From Vitellaria paradoxa (taxonomy: Eukaryota; Streptophyta; Magnoliopsida; Ericales; Sapotaceae), in contig CM034241.1 in NCBI GenBank assembly GCA_019916065.1, positions 16,049,228 through 16,113,227 on the forward strand: a stretch of 64,000 nucleotides of DNA, given 5' to 3'. This document shows positions 11,335-22,779 of this stretch, piece by piece. The position numbers and the translations under genes were made by a program. The first letter of the stretch is position 1. Each line of letters opens with the position of its first letter. The notes under the pieces are model-generated. The model searched no databases. It was not told the DNA's origin and worked only from the letters and a program-made list of their open reading frames with translations.

Positions 11335-12245
11335 AGTACACACTAGGGGACTAATACCTTGAAGATCAACCACTGTCCATCCCAAGGCCTTTCGGTGCAC
11401 ACTCAAGACTGCTAGTAACTTCTCTTCCTAAACTTCTTCTAACTTCGAAGAAATGACTACGGGGAATGTCTCACCCTCTCCTAGAAATGCATATTTAAGT
11501 TCACTGGGCAAAGGTTTCCTAGAAGGACAAGGAGCACACTCAACTGATGACTTGGGTTTGATCAAGGATGGCCTCCAAAGATTCAAACACTTGAACCCAG
11601 CCCTTAATTGCCATAACTTCCTCTTTATCAGGCTCATTCTAGGGGATCCTCAATATAGGTCTTCTCAAAATACTCCTCACTTAAAGCATGTATCACATCC
11701 ACCTCTCTGACATCCTCAAATTCTCCTATCTGTTTCCCCACCCTAAAAATGTTCATTTCAACTGTCATATTCCTGAAAGATAGCTTCATAACCCTTCTTC
11801 TACAATTAATCACAACATTAGAGGTAGCAAGGAATGGTCTACCTAAAATGACCAGAGTAGAGTGGGAGGGATTTTGAATAGGTTGGGTGTCCAACAATAT
11901 GAAATCAGCAGGAAAGTAAAATTTGTCTACTTAGACCAACACATCTTCCACTATACCCCTTGGCATTTTTATGGAGCGATCCGCTAATTGCAAAGTTATC
12001 CTAGTGGGTTTTAGCTCACCCAATCCTAATTGTTGGTAAACCATGTAAGGCAACAAGTTGACACTAGCACCCAGGTCAAGTAGAGCCTTGTCAATGATGT
12101 GATCCCCAATTCTGCATGAAATTGTTGGACATCCAGGATCTTTATACTTAGGAGGTGTGTCACGCTGGATGATGGCACTAACTTGTTCGGTCAAGAAGGC
12201 TTTTTCCTTGACATTAAGCTTTCTCTTAACAGTACACATATCTTT
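11335..12245 (-). pseudogene. E1 aspartic protease and linker to RT
   Basis: Retroviral-type aspartic protease cleaves the gag-pol polyprotein. The segment 11931-12239 carries TISCRIGDHIIDKALLDLGASVNLLPY; the usual active-site D-S/T-G reads D-L-G, a form common in Athila-type proteases. It continues with GRPFLATSNVVINC (about 11840-11790) and the linker KPLPSELKYAFLGEGETFPV (about 11520-11460). Stops at 11930, 11637 and elsewhere break it. Confidence 0.83.
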
Positions 12246-13523
12246 AAGGAACTTAGCCTAGGATGGATTCTGCTTAATAGCCTCAAGTAATGGGATGTTG
12301 ATTCTTACTTGTTTAAAGATCTCATAAATTTTAGAATTCAACATCTCATTCTTACCTTTTGCTAACCTTTGAGGAAAATGTGGCCTAGGTGTATATCCAT
12401 CTATTTGTTTTTTGTGCCTATCTGATGTTCCCACAATGATTCCCCCTTTCTTTCTTTCACGTCTTTTTCGCCTTTCTTGCTCTCAATGGTTGGCCTTTCT
12501 TTATCTTTGGTTTCTCCCTCATTCTCTTCCTCCTTTTCTATTTCACTCGGCTCTTTAACCTCTCCATTATCTCTTGCTCCTATATTAACCTTTGGTGCAT
12601 TAATTCTAGGATCAACAGGTTTATGAACAACCTTCCCACTTCTCAAAGTGGTAATGGATTGCACCTGTTCATGCGAGGTAATACCTGAAGTAGATGACTC
12701 AGCAAGGTTTACCTGACATTTCGGGTTTGGAAAAGTTTGTGAATGGAGTGTGTCACTTTCAGTGGTACTCATAGCTTGTGTCAGCTTAGAAATTTACCCT
12801 TTAATGTCATCTTAGGTCCGATTCACATTATCGTTGATGCTCAATTGATGGTGTATGAATTGATAAACAGTGTCCTCAAGATGTCTCTTCTGTGCAAGTG
12901 GGAATGCAATAGGATTGGGCTATTAGTATTGGGGTAGTGGTAAGGGAGGAGTTTGGAATGGTTGACCTTGGTTGTCATTTTGCCACCTAAAACCAGGCGG
13001 ATTCTTCTACCCCAGGGGATAAGTATGGGAAAGTTGATTTCCCCCTAGATACTTAACATTCCCACCTTGTAGGCAGGAGGTGTTACCCTGACCCCTATTC
13101 TAGAATGGCCGGTTCTGAGAATTATTAATGTAAGCCTGACTATAAGCAATCTGTTTAAGTAAAGGAACCTCAGGAGACGAATTAGCATCATGTCCCATTT
13201 GGTCACATGCCCTACATATCATTTGTGCTTCAACCAATTTCTCCTTATTCTTAAGCTCAAGAGAATCTAACTTATGTTGCAATGCAGCTATCCTAGCTCT
13301 CAAATAATCACTCTCACTTAACGTCAACTGACCACTAGGTATAGAATTCCTATGCTCAGAAGATGAAGGAGGTCCTATTTCCCAATCATTAGAATCTTTG
13401 GCTACCATGTCAAAGAAGTCCATAGCATCCTCTGCAGTCTTATCAAATAAAGTTCCATTGCACATGGTAGACACTAATTGCTTAAGACAAGAAGTCAAAG
13501 ATTCATGGATTAAGCTCACTATT

Positions 13524-15377
13524 TGATTACACTTGAAAAGTGTAATTACAAACTCCACATTTTGATACTCATTAATGCATTTAAGTAGTTTATTTTGAAG
13601 TTTTATCATTATTTTATTAATTATAGTAATTATTTTCTTAATTGAAGGGAAAAGGGCAAAATAATTGAGATTAGCAGAGATTAAAGTGGCTGCTGAGGAG
13701 AAAAAATGGTCCAAAGTTTAAGATGGTTGAAGTGGTGTGTAGCTGAAGTTTCAGCTTGACACCTTGTCAGTATTTTGACCATATCTTTTCACTCACAATT
13801 CGGATTGACCTAATTATTTTTAGGTTGAAAAGAAGACTCAAAGGGCTACAATTTTCGTGTTTTAGCCGAACCCTAAATCCATCATCTTCAAGGTCAAAAT
13901 CACATTGGAAGTTGAGGATAGAAAGCTATCAGAAGTAGCAAATGAGAAACAGAACTTGAAGAACAAAGTTTATGTGGTCCGGACCCCCTGCCAGATGGTC
14001 TGGACCACAATGTGTTATGTGCTTGTGGCTTAATTCCATCTTTTAGGGTTTTCTTTGCAACTTCTTTATAACCTCTGCTACATGGCCGACCTAAAGGGAG
14101 CCCTAGTTTAGTTTTACATACTTTAGGATACTATATTCATTCTTTTACATACCTTAGAGAGTTTAGAGAGATTTTCTTTTGTTTTGTGGATGTTTTTACG
14201 TATTTTCGAAGCCCTTTTTACGTTCGTTTTAGTCGTGATTGTTTAGATTTCCTTTTTGTAGCTTCTTTCAGAGTACGTTATATTTCGTTTTTTCGATTAA
14301 TAATATGATTTGTTTTCTTTACTCAGTAGATCAATTAAATACATGTTCAATGATTGTTTACGTTTCGTTTAATATCATGCTAGCGTAAAAACCCTAGTTC
14401 CTGATTCAACAAATCAAGCAAGGGTAGGTTGCTCTGATCTATGGGATGTGCGTAGACCTTTCGCATGGTTTGCGAAAACTCATGTGTAGGGGTCTACAAC
14501 TTTTAAACCTAATTCATTTCATTTCAAAAGCTTTCGAAAACGAAAACCTTTGACTATATTCTCTGTAATCACTGGTAAAGGTTTTCAATTAAAATTTTTT
14601 CAATATTTTTGAACAAATTGAAAAATTAGATTTTGAATTCAAATCTGATTTGGTTTAATTCAGAACTTTCGAAAATGAAAACCTTTGACTATATTCTCTA
14701 TAATCACTAGTAACGGTTTTCGATTAAAACTTTCTCAATATTTTTGAATAAACTGAAAAATTGAATTTGAATCCAAATTTGAATGGATTTGTTTGAAAAG
14801 CTTTCGAAAATAAAATTTTTTGACTATATTCTCTGTAATCACTGGTAAAAACTTTTGATTAAAACTTTCTTAACAATTTTTAAACAAACCCTAACTTAGG
14901 TTTAAACCCAAGTATTACCGCACATCGTATAGTGAAGACGTAAACTACCCGGAATTGAAAGTTGGATCAAGAACTTCTTAAATCTTATTATTGTAATTTG
15001 AAGTGCTTTCGTTTGAATTAATTGAATTGCTTACTTTAGAATTTTTAAGTTAAATTATTTTCGTGCACGTTTAAATTAGAAAGAATTCATTTTAGTTAAT
15101 ATTTAATTTCATGAAATTTAAAATCAGTTTTCTTTTAACTACTGAAATTATGTTATTAAGTTGTTTTTAGTTTCAACTTTACACTTGCAAAATCCTAGAA
15201 TTTAGTTTAATTGATTTTTAAACTTAGTTTACATTCAAACTTAGGAATCACATTACAACCTAGAAACTGAAAAACATAGGCTCCCTGTGAATTCGACCTC
15301 GGACTCACCGAGTTCAAACTACACCACACACCCTTGCACTTGGGGGTTAATTGAGACGCACATTCTAGAAGTGGTCA
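13524..15377 (+). mobile_element. Solo LTR inside E1 gag, TSD ctatt
   Basis: This 1854-bp LTR starts TGATTACACTTGAAAAGTG and ends AGAAGTGGTCA. The perfect target duplication CTATT is at 13519-13523 and 15378-15382. It is about 450 bp longer than its sister at 9930-11334; three copies of a 135-bp internal repeat (14531, 14666, 14801) account for much of this. A 12-bp stem (13974-13985 with 13997-14008, one G-U pair) follows the pattern of the other LTRs. Orientation is opposite to E1. Confidence 0.95.
14531..14935 (+). repeat. Three tandem 135-bp units within the solo LTR
   Basis: Each unit opens with CTTTCGAAAA and contains TTTGACTATATTCTCTRTAA then TCACTRGTAA. Starts at 14531, 14666 and 14801 give an exact 135-bp period. 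Related LTRs carry one or two copies of the same block. Confidence 0.85.
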
Positions 15378-16056
15378 CTATTCTCCATGGCTCAAAACCA
15401 TGGTGAGGACAAGCCATTAAAAGGTCCTTGAACCTTTCCCAGGCTCGACAGAAGTTCTCATTAGGTTTGCATGAAAAGGTGGTAATTTGTCGTCTATAAT
15501 GCTGAGTTTTCTGGGTTGGGAAATATTTCTTTAGAAACTCAGTTTGCATTTCATGCCACATTCTAACAGAATGCGGACAGAGGGAATAAAGCTAGGATTT
15601 GGCTTTGTCCTTAAGGGAAAATGGAAAAAGTTGAAGGCGTACTATATCCTCATTGGCATTATGATCAACACAAGTGTTACTAACTTCCTCAAACTCCCTA
15701 AGATGGTTGTAGGAATTTTTAGAGTCTAAACCATGGAAGGTAGGCAAAAGTTGGATGATTCCTGGTCTAAGTGTGAAGTTTTCCCTATTTAAAGGTAAGA
15801 CTATGCATGATGGTGTCGATTGCCTCACAAGGTTAAGGCATTATCTCAATGGAATAAAACCCGAAACCTCTTGGAGATTATTATCCCCATGTTCACTACC
15901 TTCCCCTCTCAAGTCAGCCATCGAGTGAAAAGATGAAGCAATAAGTGAAACTGTGGACAATGAGTCTGTGGAAAAAGGTTCAAGAAGGTAGAAAGGACAA
16001 TTACCCTACCCGATCTTAGTTGCATACACTTCTAACAGAATGAGAGTCTTTTCTAG

Positions 16057-16068
16057 TTTTTTTTTTTT
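16057..16068 (-). other. Poly(A) tract in the E1 leader
   Basis: A run of 12 T on the plus strand (A on the element strand) lies between the primer site and gag. Comparable runs sit at the same place in E2 (34719-34736) and E4 (about 60168-60183). Confidence 0.5.
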
Positions 16069-16142
16069 AATTTTTTATAGGGAAAAATAAACTCACTTAA
16101 AAAGAAATAAAATTAGAAATAACCTAAAAACTAAATTTTGGC

Positions 16143-16160
16143 TCCCCGGCAACAGCGCCA
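16143..16160 (-). promoter_or_regulatory. Primer binding site for tRNA-Asp
   Basis: The plus strand reads TCCCCGGCAACAGCGCCA, which matches the 3' end of plant tRNA-Asp (known ending CCCCGGCAACGGCGCCA) at all but one position. It lies 6 bp inside the LTR end at 16167. This fixes the element as minus-strand and 16167-17705 as its 5' LTR. Confidence 0.88.
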
Positions 16161-16166
16161 AAAACT

Positions 16167-17705
16167 TGACCGACCCTTAAATATGTTTGGGTTCTACCTC
16201 TCAAGTGCAAGAGGGCAGTCATAGTTTTAACTCGGTGAGTCCAAGGTCGAATTCATAGGGAGCCTATGTTATTTACTTTCTAGGTTATAAGGGAAATTCA
16301 GAGTTTAATTGCAAGCAAGGTCTAATGTTCAGTTGAAACTCAATCCTAGGGTTTGCAAAATTCAAACTAAAAATTAAATTAACATTACTTAAAGGATTCA
16401 GCAATTCAAATTTTTGTTTTAGGTTCTAAACGAATTAAATATTAATTAAAGGAATTCAATCTAGTTTTTAGAAAGCTACTCCAAATTTCAAAGCAAATTA
16501 ATTATCGCAAAAGTTAAATTAAATAACAAACTTAATATTAAAGAAGTTCTTGATTCAACTTTCAAGTCCGAGTAGTTCACTACTTCACTATGGGATGTTT
16601 GGGTTAAAATTTGGATTAGGGGTTTGCTCGAAAATTAATGAGAACATTTTAATCAAAAATTAGTACCAGTGATTTCAACGAATATGGTTATAGACTTTTG
16701 TTTTCAAAAGTTTTTCAAACAAACGAAATCAGAATTGAACTCGAATCGTATTTTTAATTTGTCCAAAAATATTAACCAATTGCAACCGAAAACCCATACC
16801 AGTGATTTCAACGAATGTGGTTAAAGGTTTTTGTTTTCTAAACAAGTTAAAATAGGTTTAAAAATGGTAGATCCCTACGCATGAGTTTTTGCAACCCATG
16901 CGAAGTTTCTACGCTCATCCCATAGTATGTCATGGACACCCTTCCTTGATTCGTTGAATCAAGAATTAGGGTTTTTACGCTAGCATTATTTTAAATGAAA
17001 CGAAAGCAACAAACATGCAAATAATCAACTGATCTACCACTTGAAATGAATAAATCATATTATTAAAGAGTGAAATGAAATCAAACTTACACGGTAAACG
17101 GTTCTGAAAGAAATTAATAGAATGAAACTGCAGTGATGAACAAACTAACTTCTAGAAAAATCCATAAACTCCACGATAATATTGAAAAAGCTCTCTAAAA
17201 ACTCTCAAAAGTATTTGAAAATATGAAAAGTTCTTCTCTAGTTCGGCTGTGTATAGGGTTTTATACAAAGGTTGCAAAGAAACCCTAAAAGGTGAGAATT
17301 AACACGCTTTTGCCTGACTATTGTGGTCTCGACCGTCTGGGAGATGGTCCGAACCACAGAATGGTCACCTTCATAGATTCGGCCAAACAAGCTCACTATG
17401 GTCCGGACCATTTGATTTGGGGGTCTGGACCACAGAATGGTGATTACTTCGTTTCTTTTCCTCCTCCATGCTAAGTCTTTGGGTTGGTCCGGGCCATCCA
17501 AGGTGAGGTCTGAACCATAACTTTTCCTTCGTCTTCTAGGCCGTTTTCATTGCTGTAAACTTCAATTATTTCACCCTTTTCCCTGCAATTAAGAAAATAA
17601 AACTATAAATGACAAAATAACGACAAAACTTCAAATTTAACTATTTAAATGCATCAATAAGTATCAAAGTATGGAGTTTGTAATTACACTTTTCAAATGT
17701 AATCA
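16167..17705 (-). repeat. E1 5' LTR (1539 bp)
   Basis: Read on the minus strand it starts TGATTACATTTGAAAAGTG and ends AAGGGTCGGTCA next to the primer site. It holds two copies of the CAGTGATTTCAACGAAT block (16665 and 16798, 133 bp apart), the palindrome CTTGATTCGTTGAATCAAG near 16945, and GGTCC/GGACC inverted motifs near 17320-17435. The following bases atggc (17706-17710) may be the target duplication, but the partner at the left end is not identifiable. Confidence 0.88.
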
Positions 17706-18063
17706 ATGGCCAAGTTGGAGGATATGTCTAGGACTCTAGCTATCGAAACAAAGCTAAAAGAATAAGCTTTGAAGAAGGCAAAGGATGCTACTAAGCAAGC
17801 AGCTGAGCTTTCTATGTAGCTGCCTACACTCAAAGCTCAAGCTATCGATGAATTTAAGGAGAGTGATAAGGGCTAGTATTGGCTTACTGAGGCTTATGAG
17901 GATGGCTTCTAGGATGCGAAGAAAGAAGCACTCATGTTTTACCTAAATTTAGATCTCTTTAATATCTCTGCTATGGATGGGGGAATTACTTCTCTAATTT
18001 CTGAGCATGGTGATCGGAACTAAGCCAAAGATCCTCAGGTTTATAACAGGAGTGCCCAAAATT
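17706..18063 (+). pseudogene. Coiled-coil protein remnant, family unknown
   Basis: One plus-strand frame of about 115 codons starts with ATG at the E1 LTR edge and reads as a charged, probably coiled-coil segment, followed by AIDEFKESDKG, YWLTEAYEDGF, DAKKEALMFYLNLDL and AMDGGITSLI. It contains in-frame stops at former sense codons in several places. The 'IDEFK..F..AYE.GF..CKK' pattern resembles the C-terminal region of plant transposon-associated proteins. That resemblance is from memory and weak. Confidence 0.4.
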
Positions 18064-19810
18064 GACCTTTCTATGCTATACCATTTTTGTTGTATTTTTT
18101 TTAGTTTTTTTGTATAGTTTGCCAGCTATAGTGTTATTTGATAAAACTCCTTATTTTATTTCATGCTCAAATGTTTACTGGCATTGCTTAGGTCTATTCT
18201 TTTTTATCTTTTCTTCTCTTCTTCCTTTCTCTCTTTCTCTCTCTATATATTTTGTAGGTTTTTCAATCTTGGCAGGCATTCTCTAATCGGTTGCCCACTC
18301 TTAAAGCAATCGATCAATCATAAGGCCTCTTAGGTTTCTTGAGCCTAGCAGGCTGAAAGTCTCAATCTCACAAAATAGTACCCAAATCCAAATAGCCACA
18401 ACAAAAATTAACAAAAATAACCAAAGAGACACAAGGATTTATTGACAAGGATAAAAGCTCCTCTAAACACAAAAGACAAAACAACCCCAAGTCCTTAAGC
18501 GGATCAGACTAAAAATTTTTCACTATGAAATAAGAGGTTACAAGGTACATAAAAATGGATTATAAGTTTCCCCAACCGACTACCTATTGATCTACTTGTC
18601 TAAGACCCATCTTAACTTTGTTTGCTAGACTTTCTGTAATAACCTCAGCTTGTGAAGAAAATAACCTTCGACCTTGAAGGAAGAGCTCTTCATTCTATAG
18701 ATCCACTGCAGATCTGAGCCAAATACTGATAGATCTTTGCCAAAGATAGCTAGTGATGCCAAAAACTGAGCAAATCTAACCTAGCCATCATCCCTTTTGG
18801 TTTTTTTCTTTAAAAGGTTATGAATGTGTGACATTTTATCCAAAAGGTTAGGGTTAAGAAGAGTTCATTGCTTTTATATCAAAAGAGTGGGTTAAAAAGG
18901 TCATTTAGATAGATTTCAAAAAATCTGGATGTCATTACAGGCAATTCATGGGCACAAGCTATTCATGCGCTACTCGCGAGACATCTTTAAGCACTAGACA
19001 GAAATTTTGAGGTATCATGAGTAGCTCGCAGGCACTGCTTGTGAGACATACTAACATTCTAGTTAGTATCTTTCAAATCCAAATGGGATGTTCGTGAGCA
19101 CAAACAGATGCTGAATCAATCACAACCTCTTCTTATTCTCCAAAGCTCTTCTCAACCATCAACAGAGATGCTTAAACACTCTTTGGCTTGTGCCTAAGCA
19201 TCAAAAGACCTAAGTTGTGACATTTAACAAAATCTAAAGAGAACAATTACAATCAAAGTGTTTTCTCGGACATTGCTAATACTAAACTAGTCTATATGAC
19301 ACTTACGATCTCCCCATTAGGAAATTCTGAGACAAAACACCCCAAACCCCAATTACATGAAAATAATGTCACAAGTTTTAATCTTAAGCAGCAACCACTT
19401 GGATCCTAAAAAAAAAAAAATTTAGAAACAAGATCCAGCAATTATCATAGCAAAGTAATTTTAACTCTCTTCCCATCAATCATACAAACAAAATATTCTC
19501 CCCCTAAACATGGTCCCTCCTCCTTAATCCCTTACCGAATGTTCTTCTCTTTTTTGTGAGGAATTGACAAAGACAGAAAAGAGAACAACAAACATATCTC
19601 ATGAAAATAGTAGCAACAAGCATATCTCATGAAATAAGTACTAACAAGTGATAGCGTACCAAAAAGTGAGAGATTACCAAAATAAAGATAGTCCAAGGTG
19701 AGAGTGCATCATGAGATAAGGTTCAATAGTTTAACAAACTAAACATAGTTAGAGGTTAACAGTCTGATAGCAAAATAAATAGAAAATAAAGACAAACATG
19801 AGAACAAGCT
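18064..19810. other. No gene seen; AT-rich spacer
   Basis: I see a pyrimidine-rich stretch near 18205-18245 (CTCT-type microsatellite), a run of A near 19409-19421 and no frame with a recognisable domain. The 74-codon frame at 18062-18286 is hydrophobic because it crosses T-rich sequence. The stretch may be flanking or intronic DNA of the Transposase_32 unit to its right. Confidence 0.5.
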
Positions 19811-21128
19811 TTAGTAACGACTTCGATTGCTGCAATAATAGGCCTTAATTTCACTAAGGATGCCAACCAGATCACCAACTTTAGTTCCTAGGTCATTGAC
19901 TTTGTCACCGAGGGCAGCCAAGGAAGACTGATCAGAGGAAGCAATTTCACCCAAGGAGGTCACAAAGAAATCCATCTAATTCTAGCAATAGGAAGCAGCT
20001 TTGTTGGCAGTGTTGAGATCACGAAGAAGGATGGCTCAAGTTCCTTCATTGTTAGATTACACAGCTTTCTCCAAGTGACTCATCCTATCAGAAAATCTTT
20101 TCTCCAGATGGGTCACTCGATTGGTCAGAGCATTAAGAGCAAATACCACCACTGACTTAGGATCAGAAGAGGAACTGCCAGTAGAGAAATCAGCAGGGAG
20201 AGATAGGGAAGGACAACGTCCCATAAAAGAACTTGGAGGTAGAGGATCCTGAAAGGATAGCTGGGGTTTTTTCTAGGCTATTGTGCGGGAAATGGTGAGA
20301 CGGTTGATGGGTCTATCTTGACCAACAACCAATTCATCCACCCAACGGATAATATTGAACTTGGATTTCAGAAAATTTATGATGAGCACACCATATGGTA
20401 ACACATCTCTAACACTCTTCTAATGAAATGCATTACAAATATTTTGAAAGAGCATAGAGGGAAGGTCAATGGGAATTTCATGAGTAAGGCATACAGGAAT
20501 TTGACTCGATCCTCAGAGTTGTCAGAGCAATGATGTGCAGGGGAGATGACAGAGTCTATAATCAAGTTTAAAATGTGGAATGGGATAGATAGTTCACTGT
20601 GTTTGAAAGTCATTCCTAGAAACCATGCTTGCGGAGCATCCTGCATAAGTCTAGCCATCTCAGACCCAGGGCAAAGGAAAGCCAGTCAATGTTAAGGTGG
20701 AGAGCATCAGGGGCACAACTGATTTTAAGGAGTGTGGCAATGGTGTCTACAAAAAAAGTGAGTGAAACCTCATGGACTTTTGTATCAAAAGCCCCAAAAT
20801 AAAGTGAAAAATTATGAATATTAGAGTAAAATTCACAGACAACACCAACAGAGGCAGGGATATATTCTGAGCAGACTCCAACCCACCCACGGCTAACAAA
20901 AATATCCTTAATAAAACCAAAATCCTCTGTCAATTGAGAGAAATCAACTGGTTGTTCAAGAAGAATAGGTCGGTGAGAGAAAATAGAATCAAATAATTTT
21001 TGACCACCTGCAACAAACGAATCAAACTGGGATGATGAAGATCAAGTTGACAGAGACCCTACCTGAGATGAAAATGACAGCTTAGACAAAGACCCACCAC
21101 TAGTGGAGGTCACTTTCTTCTTGTGCAT
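19811..21128 (-). pseudogene. Transposase_32-type 'putative plant transposon protein'
   Basis: The minus-strand reading starts at the ATG at 21128 (MHKKKVTSTSGGSLS) and passes a serine-rich N-terminus into SQLTEDFGFIKDIFVSRGWV, YIPASVGVVCEFYSNIHNFS and HEVSLTFFVDTIATLLKI. That is the hallmark stretch of the plant Transposase_32 family; its biochemical role is not established to my knowledge. A frame change near 20616 leads to an overlapping reading at 20377-20658. The C-terminal third (19811-20200) reads as a coiled coil (FALNALTNRVTHLEKRF and LAALGDKVNDLG) ending SRY and TAA at 19811. Several in-frame stops make it inactive. Confidence 0.7.
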
Positions 21129-21149
21129 AGTGGAATTACATCCTGGGTG

Positions 21150-22720
21150 TCAAAATTTCAGTCAACTATCATTTATTGTTGAGTTGTTGCATTTGAAATT
21201 ATTGAAGCAGTTGACAGACACATCATTTCACATGTTACTTGGATTATTAAGAAAAGTTCTGCCCCAGGGCACGAAGCCTGTTGATTCCTACTATCAAGCT
21301 CGCAAGTTAACTGATGATCTGGGCTTTACATTCAAGACATGGGATACATGTCTGAATAATTGCAAGTTGTTTAGAAATGAAGATGCCAACCATGATAAAT
21401 GTATAGTCTGTAAAAGCTCAAGGCGAAAAAATGAAGGTGTGGCTGACCCAAATAGTGCCAAGAAACTTGGAAAACTAGTAGTTGCAAAGTAGGTTTGTTA
21501 CCTTCCACTTTAGCCGAGGTTGAAATGATTATTTATATCCTCTGAATGGCATGTTGAGGAAGGGAAGGATAATGGGACATCAACACACCATGCAGATTCA
21601 CCTACTTGGAAAGATTTTGATTAGAGACATCCTAATTTTGCTTGAGACAATCGTAGTGTGAGATTGGGTTTAGCTGCCGACAGTTTTAACCCATTTAGGA
21701 CTCAGGGCACTAATCACAATACGTGGCTGGTGGTGTTAATTCTATATAACCTTGACCTTGGTTGTGCATAAAATAATCATTCTTGATCCTGTCAACGCTC
21801 ACTAATGGCCAAAAAGGTCCCAGTGACAAGATGGATGTGTTCATGGAACCGTTAATTGAAGAGTTAAAAGAATTATAGAATAAAGAAGTAGCGGCATTGA
21901 TGCTACTACAAATGAAATGTTTCAACTCTGTGCAGCATTGTTGTAGACAATTAATGACTTTCCTGCGTATGCTAATTTGTCTGGGTGGAGCACAAAGGAA
22001 AAGTTTATGTGTCCTTACTGCAATACCAACACTAAGTCGTTATGGTTGAAGCATGGAAAAAAATTTTGTTATATGCACCACAGACGATATTTACCGTACA
22101 CAGACCATCTCAGGCAGGGTAGAGTGTCATTTGATGGCATAAGAGAATCGAATCAATGCCTAACACATTGACTGGGGTTGAATTATTGACCTATCTTAAC
22201 TCACATCATGTCAAAACAATGTACAAGAGGGAGGACCTATTGGCATTGCCTATCCCCATGTCAAATGCTCCCTGTACCTATAATTGGAAAAAAAAAATAA
22301 AAAGAGCATATCCTATAAGTTACCTTTATTAGAAGGACAATCAAAATAGGCACAATTTTTATGTCATGCACATCGAGAAAAATGTCTGTGATAATGTATT
22401 ATGGACTATTCTTGGTGTCAAAGGAAGATAAAAAAAAACAATGCTAATGCCTGTCGTGATTTGGAAGAACTTGGACTGAGGAAACCATTACATTTGCAAT
22501 TGAGAGGATCTAACAAAGCCTACATGCCCCCTACAGAATTTATAATGAGTAATAGTGAAAAAAACGTATTTCTTTTTTTTCTAAAAAGTGTTAGGGTGCT
22601 TGATGGTTATTCTCTGAATATTTTGTGGAAAGTGAACTTATAACAGAGGTCTTTGTTAGGTTTAAAGAGTCATAATGGTCATATTCTCATGCAATAGCTA
22701 ATTCCTATTGCCATATGTAA
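21150..22720 (+). pseudogene. CACTA Tnp2 transposase (broken)
   Basis: Tnp2 binds the element ends and cuts. The first part is open (21150-21492) with SYYQARKLTDDLGFTFKTWD and the cysteine motif CLNNCKLFRNEDANHDKCIVC, the usual start of the Tnp2 domain. Later pieces in changing frames include EMEWHVEEGKDNGTSTHHA, SPTWKDFD, RLGLAADSFNPF, TRWMCSWN, HVKTMYKREDLLALPIPMS and HNFYVMHIEKNVCDNVL, all in the expected order. There are about a dozen stops and frameshifts. The same N-terminal segment recurs at 62862-62937. Confidence 0.8.
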
Positions 22721-22779
22721 ATCTTTGCTTGAGACTGTGGTTGATTGATTGAGCTGAGTAACTTCTTCAGATAATTGTG

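Larger units (their letters stand above)
12246..15921 (-). pseudogene. E1 gag, interrupted by a solo LTR
   Basis: Gag forms the virus-like particle. The likely start is the ATG at 15921 (MADLRGEGSEHGD). Core motifs are FHGLDSKNSYNHLREFEEV, the LFPFSLKDKAK motif and CRAWERFKDLL. The frame runs to PHHGFEPWRI, enters the CTATT duplication and resumes beyond the LTR at 13518 with VSLIHESLTSC, so removing the LTR restores continuity. The knuckle CRACDQMGHDANSS lacks the final cysteine. A charged C-terminal part with TTLRSGKVV lies at 12401-12772. Stops are frequent. Confidence 0.85.
7134..17705 (-). mobile_element. E1: decayed Athila/Tat-like Ty3/gypsy retrotransposon
   Basis: Reading leftwards from 17705: 5' LTR, tRNA-Asp primer site, leader, gag, protease, reverse transcriptase, RNase H and integrase ending at 7204. 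The order PR-RT-RH-IN is that of Ty3/gypsy. The protease style (LLDLGASVNLLPY) and 'TTLRSGK' in gag point to the Athila/Tat group. Two solo LTRs of a related subfamily interrupt it. I find no LTR at the left end matching the 5' LTR. The 70 bp at 7134-7203 and 361-889 could be a divergent 3' LTR split by LINE-A. All frames are broken. Confidence 0.85.
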
